A DNA stretch of 48,857 nt from Candidatus Thorarchaeota archaeon (GCA_011364985.1 RDOC01000001.1:422630-471486), one strand, 5' to 3'; positions 39,698 to 48,812 are shown, numbered from the stretch's first letter. The notes: generated by a model from the letters alone, not told the origin. Program-made: numbers and translations.

Positions 39698-40423
39698 TTA
39701 TCGGACAGTTTCTATCCTAACCTGTCCCTTGCATAACTTATTGAGATCATCATAGAGCTCCTGACGTTTCTGGGCAGGAATCTCAACAAGCCCAGACCAT
39801 GAACCATCTTGTGCCCAGGATTCGTTCTTGATAACTCCAGATTCTGCAACCATGTTGTAACCTTTTCCACTGAATGCAGCAGGAAGGGTGATTTGAAGCT
39901 TAACGCTCTCAAAGGAAATCGGAATGATTACCCTTAGAGACTGCACTACTCCAGGTATCTGCTCATCCACCTTAATGAACGGATCTACTCGAACTTTTGC
40001 CTCTTCCATTGCCTGTCTAATACGGTCAGGAGGGTGGGGATGCCCGGTTTGTGGATTCATTGCCCTCTTGGAGATGTGTTCGATGATCAGCTCGGTCTTC
40101 TCATGAACCATCTGAATTCTCTGCTCATGGGTCAGTTTGAACTCGCCATGTTTGATGACTTCAGGGGCGATTTCGAAGATGTCAGTCGTTCCAAAGGCGT
40201 CTTCGACTAGCTCTTCCGAAGCGTGGTCGCCTCGTCGCGCATCTTCAAAGATGTCATAGCTTTTCAAGATTTCTTCAATAGGCACGATTCCGCCGCGTCT
40301 GTATTCGAAGGCAAGGTCAGGATCAACAAATATCTCGATATGGAGATGCTCCTTCTTGTAACCAATGGCAACAGCATCGAGCTCAATCCATTTGTCACCA
40401 GTTTTTCTACCTGAACCCATCAT
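39698..40423 (-). CDS. sbds: SBDS-family ribosome maturation factor
   Basis: FYSH domain: IELDAVAIGYKKEHLHIEIF, GGIVPIEEILKSYDIFEDAR, RRGDHASEELVEDAFGT. Central helical region: HEQRIQMVHEKTELIIEHIS with NPQTGHPHPPDRIRQAMEEA. C-terminal ferredoxin-like domain from ~165. Works with an EF-2-like GTPase to release aIF6 from the large subunit. 241 residues. Standard archaeal order psmA-sbds-rrp4-rrp41-rrp42. Confidence 0.96.
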   Translation of the reverse strand: MMGSGRKTGDKWIELDAVAIGYKKEHLHIEIFVDPDLAFEYRRGGIVPIEEILKSYDIFEDARRGDHASEELVEDAFGTTDIFEIAPEVIKHGEFKLTHEQRIQMVHEKTELIIEHISKRAMNPQTGHPHPPDRIRQAMEEAKVRVDPFIKVDEQIPGVVQSLRVIIPISFESVKLQITLPAAFSGKGYNMVAESGVIKNESWAQDGSWSGLVEIPAQKRQELYDDLNKLCKGQVRIETVR

Positions 40424-40443
40424 TGGCTATTCGCTCTCCTCTT

Positions 40444-41163
40444 CTAGGCCCCGAGGAATTCTTCTTTTTCTTCCCGTCTGAGTCTATGAAATAGTCGGGT
40501 TTCAACTGATATTTTTGCAATCTCAACATTGTCTGCTGTTAGTTCCGAGTCGGTTGCTTGTCTCAGCGCATCCAGAGCCAATTTGATGGCATGGGTAAGC
40601 GTTTGTTTCTTGCTTTTGTCATAGTTTTGCTCCAAGAATTGACCCGCAGGAGTACTTCCACGGCCGATGACAGCTGCCAAGAAACCCCAATATGTTCCTA
40701 CTGGATCAGTGACAAAGAGTCTTGGCATATTGTCTTGGTCGACAGAGCCAATAATCATCGCAACACCGTATGGCCTGATTCCGCCCCCTTGTGTATATTG
40801 GGCCTTCAAGTCACAGATATGTTCGGCCAGAACTTCGCCTGGTACTATTTCCTCGTAGGTAAGCCAGTAGGACTGAGCTTTGATCCGTGCTTCTTGGATT
40901 AGTTTCCTTGCGTCAGCCATGAAGCCAGATGTTGCGACTCCAATATGGTCATCGATCTTTGATATCTTTTCAACACTGTCTGGTTCCTGAAGTGGCATCA
41001 TCTTCTTCTCTGCAAGGAGCACAACGCCTTCATTTACTAGGACCCCTATCGAGGTGGCGCCTTGCTCCACTGCCTTCTTTGCGTACTCAGCAGCAAAGAT
41101 ACGTCCCTCAGGACTGAAGATGCTGGTTGACATATCATATCCAGCACCAGATATACCAAACAC
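40444..41163 (-). CDS. psmA: Proteasome subunit alpha
   Basis: Alpha-type 20S subunit: GAGYDMSTSIFSPEGRIFAA, EYAKKAVEQGATSIGV, DHIGVATSGFMADARKLI, RPYGVAMIIGSVDQDNMPRL and VIGRGSTPAGQFLEQNYD. The N-terminal YDMSTSIFSPEGR helix forms the gate. It has no catalytic Thr, as expected; the beta subunit is not in this window. GTG start with GGAGG eight bases upstream. Heads the informational operon. Confidence 0.97.
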   Translation of the reverse strand: MFGISGAGYDMSTSIFSPEGRIFAAEYAKKAVEQGATSIGVLVNEGVVLLAEKKMMPLQEPDSVEKISKIDDHIGVATSGFMADARKLIQEARIKAQSYWLTYEEIVPGEVLAEHICDLKAQYTQGGGIRPYGVAMIIGSVDQDNMPRLFVTDPVGTYWGFLAAVIGRGSTPAGQFLEQNYDKSKKQTLTHAIKLALDALRQATDSELTADNVEIAKISVETRLFHRLRREEKEEFLGA

Positions 41164-41384
41164 GTCTTTTCCTCCAAGTAGTCAACGCTGCAACCGGACG
41201 GAAGTAGGAGCCTCAAACCATGGGCACTACCTAGCAATTCCGACTGATTGACGCCAGACTGCAGTTATTACTCCGGCCCAGGATATATGGTATACTCCAG
41301 GGCTCTAAGGGCACAGTCTGACTAGGCACATAAAGCTTCCTACAGGTACATATTGTCGGAATGCTGCTGTGAACCAGTCCCCAG

Positions 41385-41783
41385 TCACTCTTGAAGCAAG
41401 TAGAGATACACGATAAAAGCCATCGACAAGAGAACCGTCACTACGGCAACTTCTATGGAGTACATGAAATAGGCTGCCAAGCAAACGACGACAAGAAGGA
41501 TGATTATCTCCAACCATCCAGACCTGATCTGTGTTAGATAAAGGCGCAAGTTGACAGCAGTAACTGTAAGGAATACAAACATTCCAAACATGGTGAAAAT
41601 CTCGATTATGGGAACTAGAAATGGGTTAGCTGCATTCAGCGAACCGACTAGAGAAGTGTCAATGACATCTGGAGCAGACCATGCCCATAGAGCCAGACCG
41701 AAAATTAAGAGAATTATTGCAAAGAACACAGTAATAATCGTAGAACGGACAATCTCTTCACGTTCAGGAATTTCATCACTCAT
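41385..41783 (-). CDS. Unknown four-helix membrane protein
   Basis: About four membrane helices (STIITVFFAIILLIFGLALW, PFLVPIIEIFTMFGMFVFL, EIIILLVVVCLAAYFMY, VVTVLLSMAFIVYLYLL) after a short charged start MSDEIPEREEIV. No family recognised. ATG 41783 is preferred over the frame start at 41846, whose added residues are unlike a membrane-protein N-terminus. 89 bases after the metal permease stop on the same strand, perhaps co-transcribed. Confidence 0.65.
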   Translation of the reverse strand: MSDEIPEREEIVRSTIITVFFAIILLIFGLALWAWSAPDVIDTSLVGSLNAANPFLVPIIEIFTMFGMFVFLTVTAVNLRLYLTQIRSGWLEIIILLVVVCLAAYFMYSIEVAVVTVLLSMAFIVYLYLLQE

Positions 41784-41872
41784 TCTCTTTACACCGGCCT
41801 TGGCGTCGGGAAGAATATGTACTCCACTTAAAGATACCGACAGCATCTGATATGCACTAGCCTGCCCAGTAG

Positions 41873-42808
41873 TTAATGCGAATGATGATGGTTGGATGGA
41901 GGCATACTGGGGGTCAATGAGGGCTGGTGTTTCTCTAGCTCTTTCTCCAGTTCATCAAGCCCAACATGTTGTCGAGCCCGTTTGACATAGAGACCTGCGA
42001 TATAAGACAGAGAAGCAATAACTCCTGCGACGGCGCTGGGAGATACACGAATAATGAAAGACAAGGAGATTCCAGCAAGTTCAGAGAGCAGGGCTATACA
42101 GAATACAGCCAAAATGACACTGCGCACCGATCTGAGAACCTCATTTGACGCCGCAGCAGGTGCAACCATTATTGCATAGACCAGAATTGCACCAACAGCT
42201 TTTGTAGCTAAGGCGATAGCTAAGGCAGATATGATTAGCATCAGATAGTGATACGCCCTAGCATTCATTCCATGGGCAATGGACCCCTCCATATCTACGC
42301 TTACGTAGATGAACTCCTTACCGAATAGGATCATGATGAAGACGAGTATCACGGTGGTAGCAGCAAGGGAGATTATATCGAAATCCGTAAGCAGTAGAAT
42401 GTCACCCACAAGGTATGCCCAGATTCTCAGAACATCTTGGGAAGGAATGTAGTACATAAGAAAGACAGCGAAACTCATAGAAAAGGCAAAGGAAACACCC
42501 ACGGCCACTTCCATCTTCTCTGCGATACCAGATTCGCCTGCATACCCTGTGACAACAGAAACCAAGACAGCAAACAGGAGAGCTCCAATGACAGGATCAA
42601 ACCAAGGAGCGATTCCTGTCGCTTGAAGATAGAAACCCAGAGCAGCCCCGCCAAGTGCCGCATGTGCAGCACCTGATGTCATAAAGGAGAGACCTCGGAA
42701 AACTAGGAAAGTTCCACTACTTGAAGCGACGATAGCGATAAGAAAAGCTCCAACCAAAGCTCGCTGGAGAAAGGGGCTGTCAAGAATTAGCATAAGAAGA
42801 TCAATCAT
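41873..42808 (-). CDS. ZnuB/MntC-type metal ABC transporter permease
   Basis: Eight to nine membrane helices of the ABC-3 family: LVGAFLIAIVASSSGTFLVF, RGLSFMTSGAAHAALGGAAL, then LGFYLQATG; later AVGAILVYAIMVAPAAASNE contains the coupling region. Ends with a His-rich tail (NHHHSH) that may bind metal in the cytoplasm. ATG 42808 is chosen (MIDLLMLILDSPFLQ); it overlaps the ATPase gene by eight bases. Moves Zn(II) or Mn(II) with the adjacent ATPase and binding protein; the metal is not determined. Confidence 0.93.
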   Translation of the reverse strand: MIDLLMLILDSPFLQRALVGAFLIAIVASSSGTFLVFRGLSFMTSGAAHAALGGAALGFYLQATGIAPWFDPVIGALLFAVLVSVVTGYAGESGIAEKMEVAVGVSFAFSMSFAVFLMYYIPSQDVLRIWAYLVGDILLLTDFDIISLAATTVILVFIMILFGKEFIYVSVDMEGSIAHGMNARAYHYLMLIISALAIALATKAVGAILVYAIMVAPAAASNEVLRSVRSVILAVFCIALLSELAGISLSFIIRVSPSAVAGVIASLSYIAGLYVKRARQHVGLDELEKELEKHQPSLTPSMPPSNHHHSH

Positions 42809-43589
42809 GGCGATCGAATCCCGAGTCCTTTGTAATGCAATATCTATGCCCCGAATGCTCAACAATCCGTGCTGTTGGGCCATAAACGTGTTTCATCATG
42901 TCCAAATCCATGATATCGCAGGGAGTACCTATACCAACAACAGTGTTCTTCATGAGTAGGACATCTTTGACGTAACTATGTATTGGATTTAGATCATGGG
43001 TCACCATTACAATGTCTACATCGTTCTCACGGTGATAGGTACCGAGAGCTTCCACTATCAGATCTTGGCTGTGAGAGTCAGTACCAGCTAGTGGTTCATC
43101 CAGCATTAGAACTGAACCGTCGCTTGCAAGGGCTCTTGCTACAAGCACTCTCTGTCGTTGACCCCCAGAAAGCTCGGGAAAGGGACGCTCCCACAGGTCG
43201 TCCATGTCCACTTGCTTTAGGGCGGCAATCACTGCATTCCTGTCCTTGGATGTGGAGAATCGTGGAGGCGGCTTCTTCAAAAGACGTCCCATCAACACAA
43301 TATCCTTAACCTTCATAGGTACATTGAGTTCAATGTGGTCCCGCTGAGGAACATAACGGACAATCTTTCTGATACGATTCTTCTCTCTGACGGAATCGTA
43401 GCCATGAAGCTTCACAAAGCCCTTAGCAGGCTTCAGGAGACCAAGTACCGTCTTTACCAGTGTACTTTTTCCTGACCCGTTTGGACCAATTATCGCGGTG
43501 AAGCTCGGTGAATCTATGCTGAAATTCACATCATGCAGAGCAATGTCTCCATTCGGATATCTAACGGCAAGGTCGTTGGCCTCCATCAT
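42801..43589 (-). CDS. ZnuC/MntB-type metal ABC transporter ATPase
   Basis: Walker A TAIIGPNGSGKSTLVKTVLG, Q-loop RYVPQRDHIELNVP (the PQR typical of metal ABC-3 ATPases), signature FPELSGGQRQRVLVARALAS, Walker B VLMLDEPLAGTD, switch VMVTHDLNPI. Energises the permease encoded immediately downstream. ATG 43589 is chosen with AAGG six bases upstream; the open frame to TTG 43622 adds 11 residues. Divergent from the binding-protein gene across a 148-base promoter region. Confidence 0.93.
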   Translation of the reverse strand: MMEANDLAVRYPNGDIALHDVNFSIDSPSFTAIIGPNGSGKSTLVKTVLGLLKPAKGFVKLHGYDSVREKNRIRKIVRYVPQRDHIELNVPMKVKDIVLMGRLLKKPPPRFSTSKDRNAVIAALKQVDMDDLWERPFPELSGGQRQRVLVARALASDGSVLMLDEPLAGTDSHSQDLIVEALGTYHRENDVDIVMVTHDLNPIHSYVKDVLLMKNTVVGIGTPCDIMDLDMMKHVYGPTARIVEHSGHRYCITKDSGFDRHD

Positions 43590-43737
43590 TAGTTGCCTTC
43601 CCAATTTCCTGACCTCTGACAAAAAATCAACTAGAGATAGTTCTGTTCTAGGCCTTGAATAATCTTCTCATGCATTCATAAATGAGGCCTCTAACAGGAG
43701 CTTAATATCTGAGTATTTCCTTTTAGGATTGGATAAA
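43590..43737. promoter_or_regulatory. Divergent promoter region of the metal importer
   Basis: Between the ATPase (minus) and binding-protein (plus) genes lies the palindrome GAGGCCTC (43684-43691) and a second AGGCCT (43650-43655) about 35 bases away. TATA-like segments CTTAATATC and GAATAATC flank them. These boxes do not match the classical DtxR/MntR consensus, so they are only candidate operators for coordinated metal control. Confidence 0.4.
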
Positions 43738-44811
43738 ATGAAATGGCACAAAACTGTTCTTCTGATTCTCATTAGTTCATTGGCATTCATACCGTTGAGC
43801 CCGCCATTTGTTGTACATGCTCAAACAGAATCTAGGTTGATGCTTGCAGTATCTATTGCTCCATTGGGAGGGATTGTTGATGGTGTGGGTGGCAACTTCA
43901 TTGAAACGACAATCCTACTTACAGAAGCAGTAGAACCACATGCATATACAGTGGACCCATCGATCGTCGCCATAGCCGATAGCGCTGACCTTCTGGTTCT
44001 TACAGGACATTATGATTGGGAAGAAGAATTGGCAGATCTCACTGCTACTCCGTACATCACTCTAGACGATGAAGGCGCATTGATGAGCTATGAAGACTTC
44101 GGAGCAAGGCTGTCACCAATGCCTGGAACTCATGTGGATGAGCTAGTCCTTGTCCAAAATGAACACGACGATCGTAATCCTCATGCATACTGGCTATTGC
44201 CTGAGAATGCAATAGCAATAGCAAATGCCACCAGAGCAGCCCTTAGCAGCTTGGACTCTGCTCTTGCAAGTAACTGGAATGACAACTTCAATGGCTTTGT
44301 TGATGATGTTGAATCCCTGAGTCATCTTGTTGAAGAAGCTGATAGTGAGTATCGGTTTTCAGAGATGCATGCAGTTGTTGTGTTTCCAGCTGAGGCATAC
44401 GTGGCAGAGGCCTTTGGAATAGAAGTGGAGGCAGTCCTGATTGTCGAGAGCCAGACCATCACTGGTGATGAACTCCTTCAAGTGCAAAATGCCCTTCGAA
44501 ATGGAACGATTGAACTCATTCTGGGGTCGGATGTTGCCCGCTTTCAGGCCGGAGGAGAATTTGCTGAACAACTAATCAAGGATTATGGTGGTAAACTCGT
44601 ATGGTGGCGAGCCGTATTCTTCTCCGGACTGTCGGATTATATATCAATCATGACCTACAATCTTGGATCGTTGACTGCAACGCTGGAACTCGATGATGAA
44701 GCTGGCCAGTCGAATGTTCTCGATCTATCTTTGATTGCCCTCGCCATCGTGCTCGGCACACTTGTAGCGATTGAAACGGTCGTCCTAATTGCTAGGGCAA
44801 GAGCTGAATAG
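43738..44811 (+). CDS. ZnuA-type metal-binding protein, C-terminally membrane-anchored
   Basis: Family 9 binding protein: signal peptide MKWHKTVLLILISSLAFIPL with a VHAQ cleavage-like site, EAVEPHAYTVDPSIVAIADS (first His ligand), LTGHYDWEEEL, RNPHAYWLLPENAIAIANA (second ligand region) and ILGSDVARFQAGG (Asp ligand region). The internal His-rich loop is short (HDDRNPH). Instead of a lipobox, the C-terminus has a membrane helix (LSLIALAIVLGTLVAIETVV) ending in Arg. ATG 43738 is chosen; TTG 43729 is possible. Divergently transcribed from its ATPase and permease. Confidence 0.9.
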   Translation: MKWHKTVLLILISSLAFIPLSPPFVVHAQTESRLMLAVSIAPLGGIVDGVGGNFIETTILLTEAVEPHAYTVDPSIVAIADSADLLVLTGHYDWEEELADLTATPYITLDDEGALMSYEDFGARLSPMPGTHVDELVLVQNEHDDRNPHAYWLLPENAIAIANATRAALSSLDSALASNWNDNFNGFVDDVESLSHLVEEADSEYRFSEMHAVVVFPAEAYVAEAFGIEVEAVLIVESQTITGDELLQVQNALRNGTIELILGSDVARFQAGGEFAEQLIKDYGGKLVWWRAVFFSGLSDYISIMTYNLGSLTATLELDDEAGQSNVLDLSLIALAIVLGTLVAIETVVLIARARAE

Positions 44812-44817
44812 CCAGAG

Positions 44818-45159
44818 TCATTTCTGAATCTTAGTTCCAAGACGCATATTGTAGACACGAAATTCCAGCTCGGTCAGCTCATCCTGAATCTTTCTGTATC
44901 GATTGTTGAATTCATCAGGCCCAACAAGACCAGCTTTCTTCTCCATAACAAGCTGTTTTAGGGCTCTCTGACGCTCACGAATCTTCTCTTTGAGTTCGCA
45001 CCATGACTCACGATTTGCAGAAACTGAATCACTCCAGCTTTCGCTTGAGTCGGAAGTCTGCTCCAACTTGTGGACCACATCATCTAGGGATCTCTTGATG
45101 TCTTCAGGGTTTCTATCCGACTCATTTTTGCTCAAGGAGTTCACCATGAGACTTGGCAT
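44818..45159 (-). CDS. Small coiled-coil protein
   Basis: A 113-residue charged, helical protein. DIKRSLDDVVHKLEQTSD, SWCELKEKIRERQRALKQLV, KKAGLVGPDEFNNRYRKIQD, ELTELEFRVYNMRLGT. The EKK-x-GLVGPDEFNxRYRxIQDELTELE segment looks like a conserved archaeal motif, but I know no function. Convergent with the metal-binding-protein gene, stops six bases apart. Confidence 0.7.
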   Translation of the reverse strand: MPSLMVNSLSKNESDRNPEDIKRSLDDVVHKLEQTSDSSESWSDSVSANRESWCELKEKIRERQRALKQLVMEKKAGLVGPDEFNNRYRKIQDELTELEFRVYNMRLGTKIQK

Positions 45160-45208
45160 GACCGTGAGTTATATGCCTTCACATAGGGAGTTATTCATAC
45201 TTCTTATA

Positions 45209-46132
45209 CTATCCTAAGAAGAATGGGATGAATGCGATGACAGGGAGAAGGAGGATAGTACCAATGGTAACAATAGTCGCCACTGTTTCAGTCTCCAAAT
45301 CAAAGGCACCTGCATAGACAACATTCAAGACAGCAGTAGGCATTATCGCCTCAAGCATCACAACTTGGGTTGTTGCTGCAGAAAGTGCGAACAGCAAAAG
45401 AAGAGGGATTGTTATAGTTGGAACAAGAACTTGACGTACAAACACGACTCTCAAGGCTTCTCTCAAGTTTACAGTGGAATACCTAGTGCCAACAGAGAGA
45501 CCTACGGATATCAATGCAAGATAAGTAGTGATGTTACCAGAGTATGATAGAATGCTTGCAGCAATCCCAGGTAGGGAAAAACTGAAAAAAAGCAATAAAC
45601 CAGCTAGACAAGCTGCAAGCAATGGAGGGAAAGTGACCGCTTTTATTAGTCTAGAACTCCTTGGGATGGAGGTGCCACCATAGGTGGACCCTATGAAAGA
45701 TCCTAAAGTCACCATTAGAAGCATCTGAGTAACAGAGAATGTAACTACTATTGGTATGCCCATGGGACCCACGAATACTAGAACTAGAGGCAGTGGAATG
45801 AAGAGAGCATTGTTGAAGGCTGAACATAGGAAAAACGCTCCCTTTCTCTTGGCAGGAATATCCGAGTTTCTTATCAGTATATACAGAATAATAGGCCCTG
45901 AAAGATGTACTGTAAGAGCGAGTACAATTATGGAAGGGATTTCCTCCAAGGATGCTGGTGAAGCAGTTAGGAGTGAATAAAGGACAAGCAAAGGCATGAG
46001 GATATTGACAAGAAGTTTTGTTAATAGTGAATTTGCATCTTCACCTTTCAATGAAAATCGGCCGAGTAGGTAACCAAATAGAATAAACGCATAGAATAGA
46101 CCAATTCGAATCGCCAGCTCGGAAAATTCCAC
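45209..46132 (-). CDS. AEC (auxin efflux carrier) family transporter
   Basis: Ten hydrophobic helices in the two-times-five AEC arrangement: IGLFYAFILFGYLLGRFSL, LLTKLLVNILMPLLVLYSLL, SAFNNALFIPLPLVLVFVG (the conserved N-x2-F-x-PLPLV segment), and EAIMPTAVLNVVYAGAFDLE (the P-A/T helix). Such carriers export malate-, malonate- or auxin-like acids or act as uniporters; the substrate is unknown. 307 residues matches the family. ATG start. Confidence 0.88.
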   Translation of the reverse strand: MEFSELAIRIGLFYAFILFGYLLGRFSLKGEDANSLLTKLLVNILMPLLVLYSLLTASPASLEEIPSIIVLALTVHLSGPIILYILIRNSDIPAKRKGAFFLCSAFNNALFIPLPLVLVFVGPMGIPIVVTFSVTQMLLMVTLGSFIGSTYGGTSIPRSSRLIKAVTFPPLLAACLAGLLLFFSFSLPGIAASILSYSGNITTYLALISVGLSVGTRYSTVNLREALRVVFVRQVLVPTITIPLLLLFALSAATTQVVMLEAIMPTAVLNVVYAGAFDLETETVATIVTIGTILLLPVIAFIPFFLG

Positions 46133-46296
46133 TTCTGTTTACCTCAAATCCTGGCCACGTTACTCACGTATAAGCAGAGAGGTTGGACTATACTTTCGGG
46201 GCATGCCACAAAGAAGAGGGGCTTTGAATAGTTCTGCCATGCATGCTGTCCATTCCCAGTATTTGTATATCATCTCCTAGATGTTAGACTTGTCCT

Positions 46297-46512
46297 CTAC
46301 AACGCCTTCCGCAGACTGTGTGGACGTATCAATCTGTTGTGCGAGCAGATACATCGTGCATGTTCAGGTAGCAGGGCATTATCGAAGGCTGCATGAGGGT
46401 TCTTTCCGATGCAGATAGCGACATGATTAGTCACTAGAGCTGCGCTCCTGTCTTCCATTGCTTCAACGATAGTCTTTGCCAGTTCCTTAGTACCATGCAC
46501 TGTATACAACAT
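46297..46512 (-). pseudogene. Truncated class II aldolase (FucA/AraD-like) remnant
   Basis: 71 codons resemble the C-terminal third of class II aldolase/adducin proteins: TKELAKTIVEAMEDRSAALV, then TNHVAICIGKNPHAAFDNAL, then LPEHARCI. The expected NHG is NHV and the zinc-site N-terminal part is absent. AGGAGGAG lies about ten bases upstream of ATG 46512, so it may still be translated as a small protein. More likely it is a decayed gene. Confidence 0.45.
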
Positions 46513-46574
46513 CAGCCTAATTCTCCTCCTATCTTTGGCACGATCTCATGCAAGTTCGCTCTGTAAATGAACCA

Positions 46575-46590
46575 TCAGTTGTACAACTGA
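46575..46590. promoter_or_regulatory. Perfect 16-bp palindrome TCAGTTGTACAACTGA
   Basis: A perfect dyad lying about 160 bases upstream of the ABC exporter gene and 62 bases upstream of the aldolase remnant. No T-run follows, so a protein operator is more likely than a terminator. Confidence 0.4.
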
Positions 46591-46732
46591 AATGCCATGG
46601 AGAATGCACATCCTTTGCTAGTGGTCGAGGGCAATGTTGTCACAACAGAATCTTCTTCGCCTCTTTTTAAAGGAAAGTTTGTGCCGCAAACTCGTTTGGC
46701 CCACAAATTCGGTCGCCATGTTATATGCATTT

Positions 46733-46757
46733 GATGTCATGCTAGATATATGACATC
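46733..46757 (+). promoter_or_regulatory. Inverted-repeat operator over the exporter start
   Basis: GATGTCAT (46733-46740) and ATGACATC (46750-46757) are perfect inverted halves with a nine-base spacer. A TATA-like TTATATG lies at about 46720-46726, roughly 25-30 bases upstream of ATG 46750. Transcription would start at or near that ATG, giving a leaderless message with the repressor site on top of the start point. The repressor gene is not in the window. Confidence 0.5.
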
Positions 46758-47508
46758 TACAATGTTTGAACCTGCAATTATGGTAGAAAACCTGACAAAG
46801 AGATTTGGGAAAATCACTGCCGTTGATGACCTCAGTCTTGAAATTGGTTGGGGTGAACTCTTTGGACTTCTTGGTCCTAACGGTGCTGGAAAGACAACTG
46901 TAATTAACATCCTTAGCACTTTGCTTCAGCCTACTAATGGCGTAGCAACAATTGCAAGTCATGACGTCGTCTACGATGCAGATGCTATTAGAAGGATAAT
47001 TGGAGTCTGTCCACAAGAGCCGGCATTCTACAAGCATCTCACTGGCAGGGAGAATATCGAGCTCTTCGGAGATCTCCATGAAGTTCCTCAAAATGTCCTC
47101 AATGAACGCATTGAAACCATGCTCAAGAAGATTGGATTGAAAGAAGATGCAGACCGTCGAGCTGGACAGTACAGCGGAGGAATGATTCGCCGTGTCAGCA
47201 CGGTGATGTCCTTAATCAACAATCCAAAGGTTGCTCTACTCGATGAACCCACTGTGGCTATGGATCCGGTATCCAGACGCGCTGTATGGGACTTCATCAA
47301 GGAGTTGAAGAACAATGGGATGGCGATCATTCTTACAACGCACTACATGGAGGAGGCAGAGGAACTCTGCGACCGTGTTGGAATTGTTGATGAAGGTAAG
47401 CTAATCGCTCTTGGGACACCTGAGGAACTGATGGAAGAACACTCTGCCAAGAATTTGGAAGAGGTATTCATCAAGCTCACTGGGAAGAAGCTAAGGGAGG
47501 CGGTCTAG
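46750..47508 (+). CDS. ABC-2-type exporter ATPase
   Basis: Daunorubicin/CcmA-like ATPase: FGLLGPNGAGKTTVINILST (Walker A), VCPQEPAFYKHLTGRENIEL (Q-loop), QYSGGMIRRVSTVMSLINNP (signature), VALLDEPTVAMDPVSR (Walker B), ILTTHYMEEAEELCD (switch). Powers the permease that starts one base after its stop. Start ATG 46750, probably leaderless; ATG 46762 is an alternative outside the inverted repeat. The exported substrate is unknown. Confidence 0.93.
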   Translation: MTSTMFEPAIMVENLTKRFGKITAVDDLSLEIGWGELFGLLGPNGAGKTTVINILSTLLQPTNGVATIASHDVVYDADAIRRIIGVCPQEPAFYKHLTGRENIELFGDLHEVPQNVLNERIETMLKKIGLKEDADRRAGQYSGGMIRRVSTVMSLINNPKVALLDEPTVAMDPVSRRAVWDFIKELKNNGMAIILTTHYMEEAEELCDRVGIVDEGKLIALGTPEELMEEHSAKNLEEVFIKLTGKKLREAV

Positions 47509-48669
47509 ATGAGTATACGGCGCATATCAGCTCTAGTGAGGAAGAATGTGAAGATGTTTACAAGACAGCCTGCAGTTCTATTCATGCTATTGCTTTTCCC
47601 ATTGATCGTCACAGCAACCTTTGGCCTAGCCTTTGGAAGCATGGGCGAAGGAGGCACAACTGATTTCGATATTGGCCTTCTTAATCTGGATACTGCGACC
47701 ACAGATGTGCAGTGGGCAGAGAGTTTTGAGGACAATCTGACCGAATTGAAAGGAATAACTGTACACTATTTTGATACCAATGAAACTGGCCATTCACAGT
47801 TGATCCAAGGAAATCTTGATGCATTCGTTGTTATTCCTCAGGGCTTTGGCGATAGCTGCAATTCATACTGGGAGGCTCCATTCAACGGAAGTTCTTGGAC
47901 CAATACAACAGTAGAGCTCTATGTTGACAGTGGCTCAATGATAGCAAGCAGTGCAGTACCGCCTCTTATACAACAAGTCATGCTCAAGACTCTGTTCGGA
48001 ATCGAGGCAACTACCCTTGACCTGCCGGTTAACATTGGAAACCCCTCAATGGTGGAAGTAAGTGCATTCTCCCAATGGGACTTCATGGCTCCAGGAATAT
48101 TCGTCTTTGCAAGCATCTTCATGATAATGATTGTTGCACAGTCATTAACTGAGGAGCGAGATGGAGGGCTGTTGAAACGCATGGGCACCACCCCGCTTAA
48201 GTCTCACGAGTTCATGCTAAGTGAGGTGATTTCCTACATGATCATTGCAGTAATCCAAGTAGCTCTTGTCTTTGTGACATCCTACTTGATAGGCTACCGA
48301 CCTGCAACAGATGCCGGAGGCCTTGCCTTTGCGTTCGTGATACTTCTAGCATTCTCGTTGGTGAACGTAGGTTTTGGTCTGATTGCAGCCACCGTTTCCA
48401 AGTCAGCCGAAATAGCAACGGGAATGTCCTTCATCTTCATCATGCCGCAGATGTTTTTGGGTACATTCATGCCACTAGGCGAAGCAGCGGAGATCATCGC
48501 ACAATTCGTGCCGAGTAACTATGTGACAGAATCCTTGACCACGCTGTTTCTTAGGGGAGCCCCAGTAGCCACTTTCTCTATCTGGATGAACTTCGGTGTT
48601 GTTTCATTGATCGGGATTGCTGTTCTTTTAGTCGGTATTATACTATTCAGGAAGTACGGAACGAGATGA
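47509..48669 (+). CDS. ABC-2-type exporter permease
   Basis: One N-terminal membrane helix (AVLFMLLLFPLIVTATFGLA), an extracytoplasmic domain (~45-190), then five helices including FMAPGIFVFASIFMIMIVAQ, SLTEERDGGLLKRMGTTPLK (the conserved cytoplasmic E-R-x-x-G-x-L-K-R loop) and MPQMFLGTFMPLGEAAEI. This is the DrrB/ABC2_membrane architecture. Its ATG directly follows the ATPase TAG, so the two are translated together. A strong terminator follows. Confidence 0.93.
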   Translation: MSIRRISALVRKNVKMFTRQPAVLFMLLLFPLIVTATFGLAFGSMGEGGTTDFDIGLLNLDTATTDVQWAESFEDNLTELKGITVHYFDTNETGHSQLIQGNLDAFVVIPQGFGDSCNSYWEAPFNGSSWTNTTVELYVDSGSMIASSAVPPLIQQVMLKTLFGIEATTLDLPVNIGNPSMVEVSAFSQWDFMAPGIFVFASIFMIMIVAQSLTEERDGGLLKRMGTTPLKSHEFMLSEVISYMIIAVIQVALVFVTSYLIGYRPATDAGGLAFAFVILLAFSLVNVGFGLIAATVSKSAEIATGMSFIFIMPQMFLGTFMPLGEAAEIIAQFVPSNYVTESLTTLFLRGAPVATFSIWMNFGVVSLIGIAVLLVGIILFRKYGTR

Positions 48670-48680
48670 GGGTCATGCAG

Positions 48681-48710
48681 AGGGGCATCAAAATTGCCCC
48701 TTTTTCTTTT
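48681..48710 (+). terminator. Strong intrinsic terminator after the exporter operon
   Basis: AGGGGCA (48681-48687) pairs perfectly with TGCCCCT (48695-48701) around a seven-base loop, followed by TTTTTCTTTTT. It lies 12 bases after the permease stop. Confidence 0.8.
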
Positions 48711-48812
48711 TGAAATAGAATTGAATGTTTATGACTTCTGTTCTTCATAATTCGTGGGGACGGTTTTTAAGGGTAAAGAGGTACGTAATTCTTCTTTAAT
48801 GAGGGAATTCGG

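Noticed and set aside
46618..47091. 157-codon minus-strand frame
   Set aside because: It is antisense to the strongly supported exporter ATPase and has no recognisable motif.
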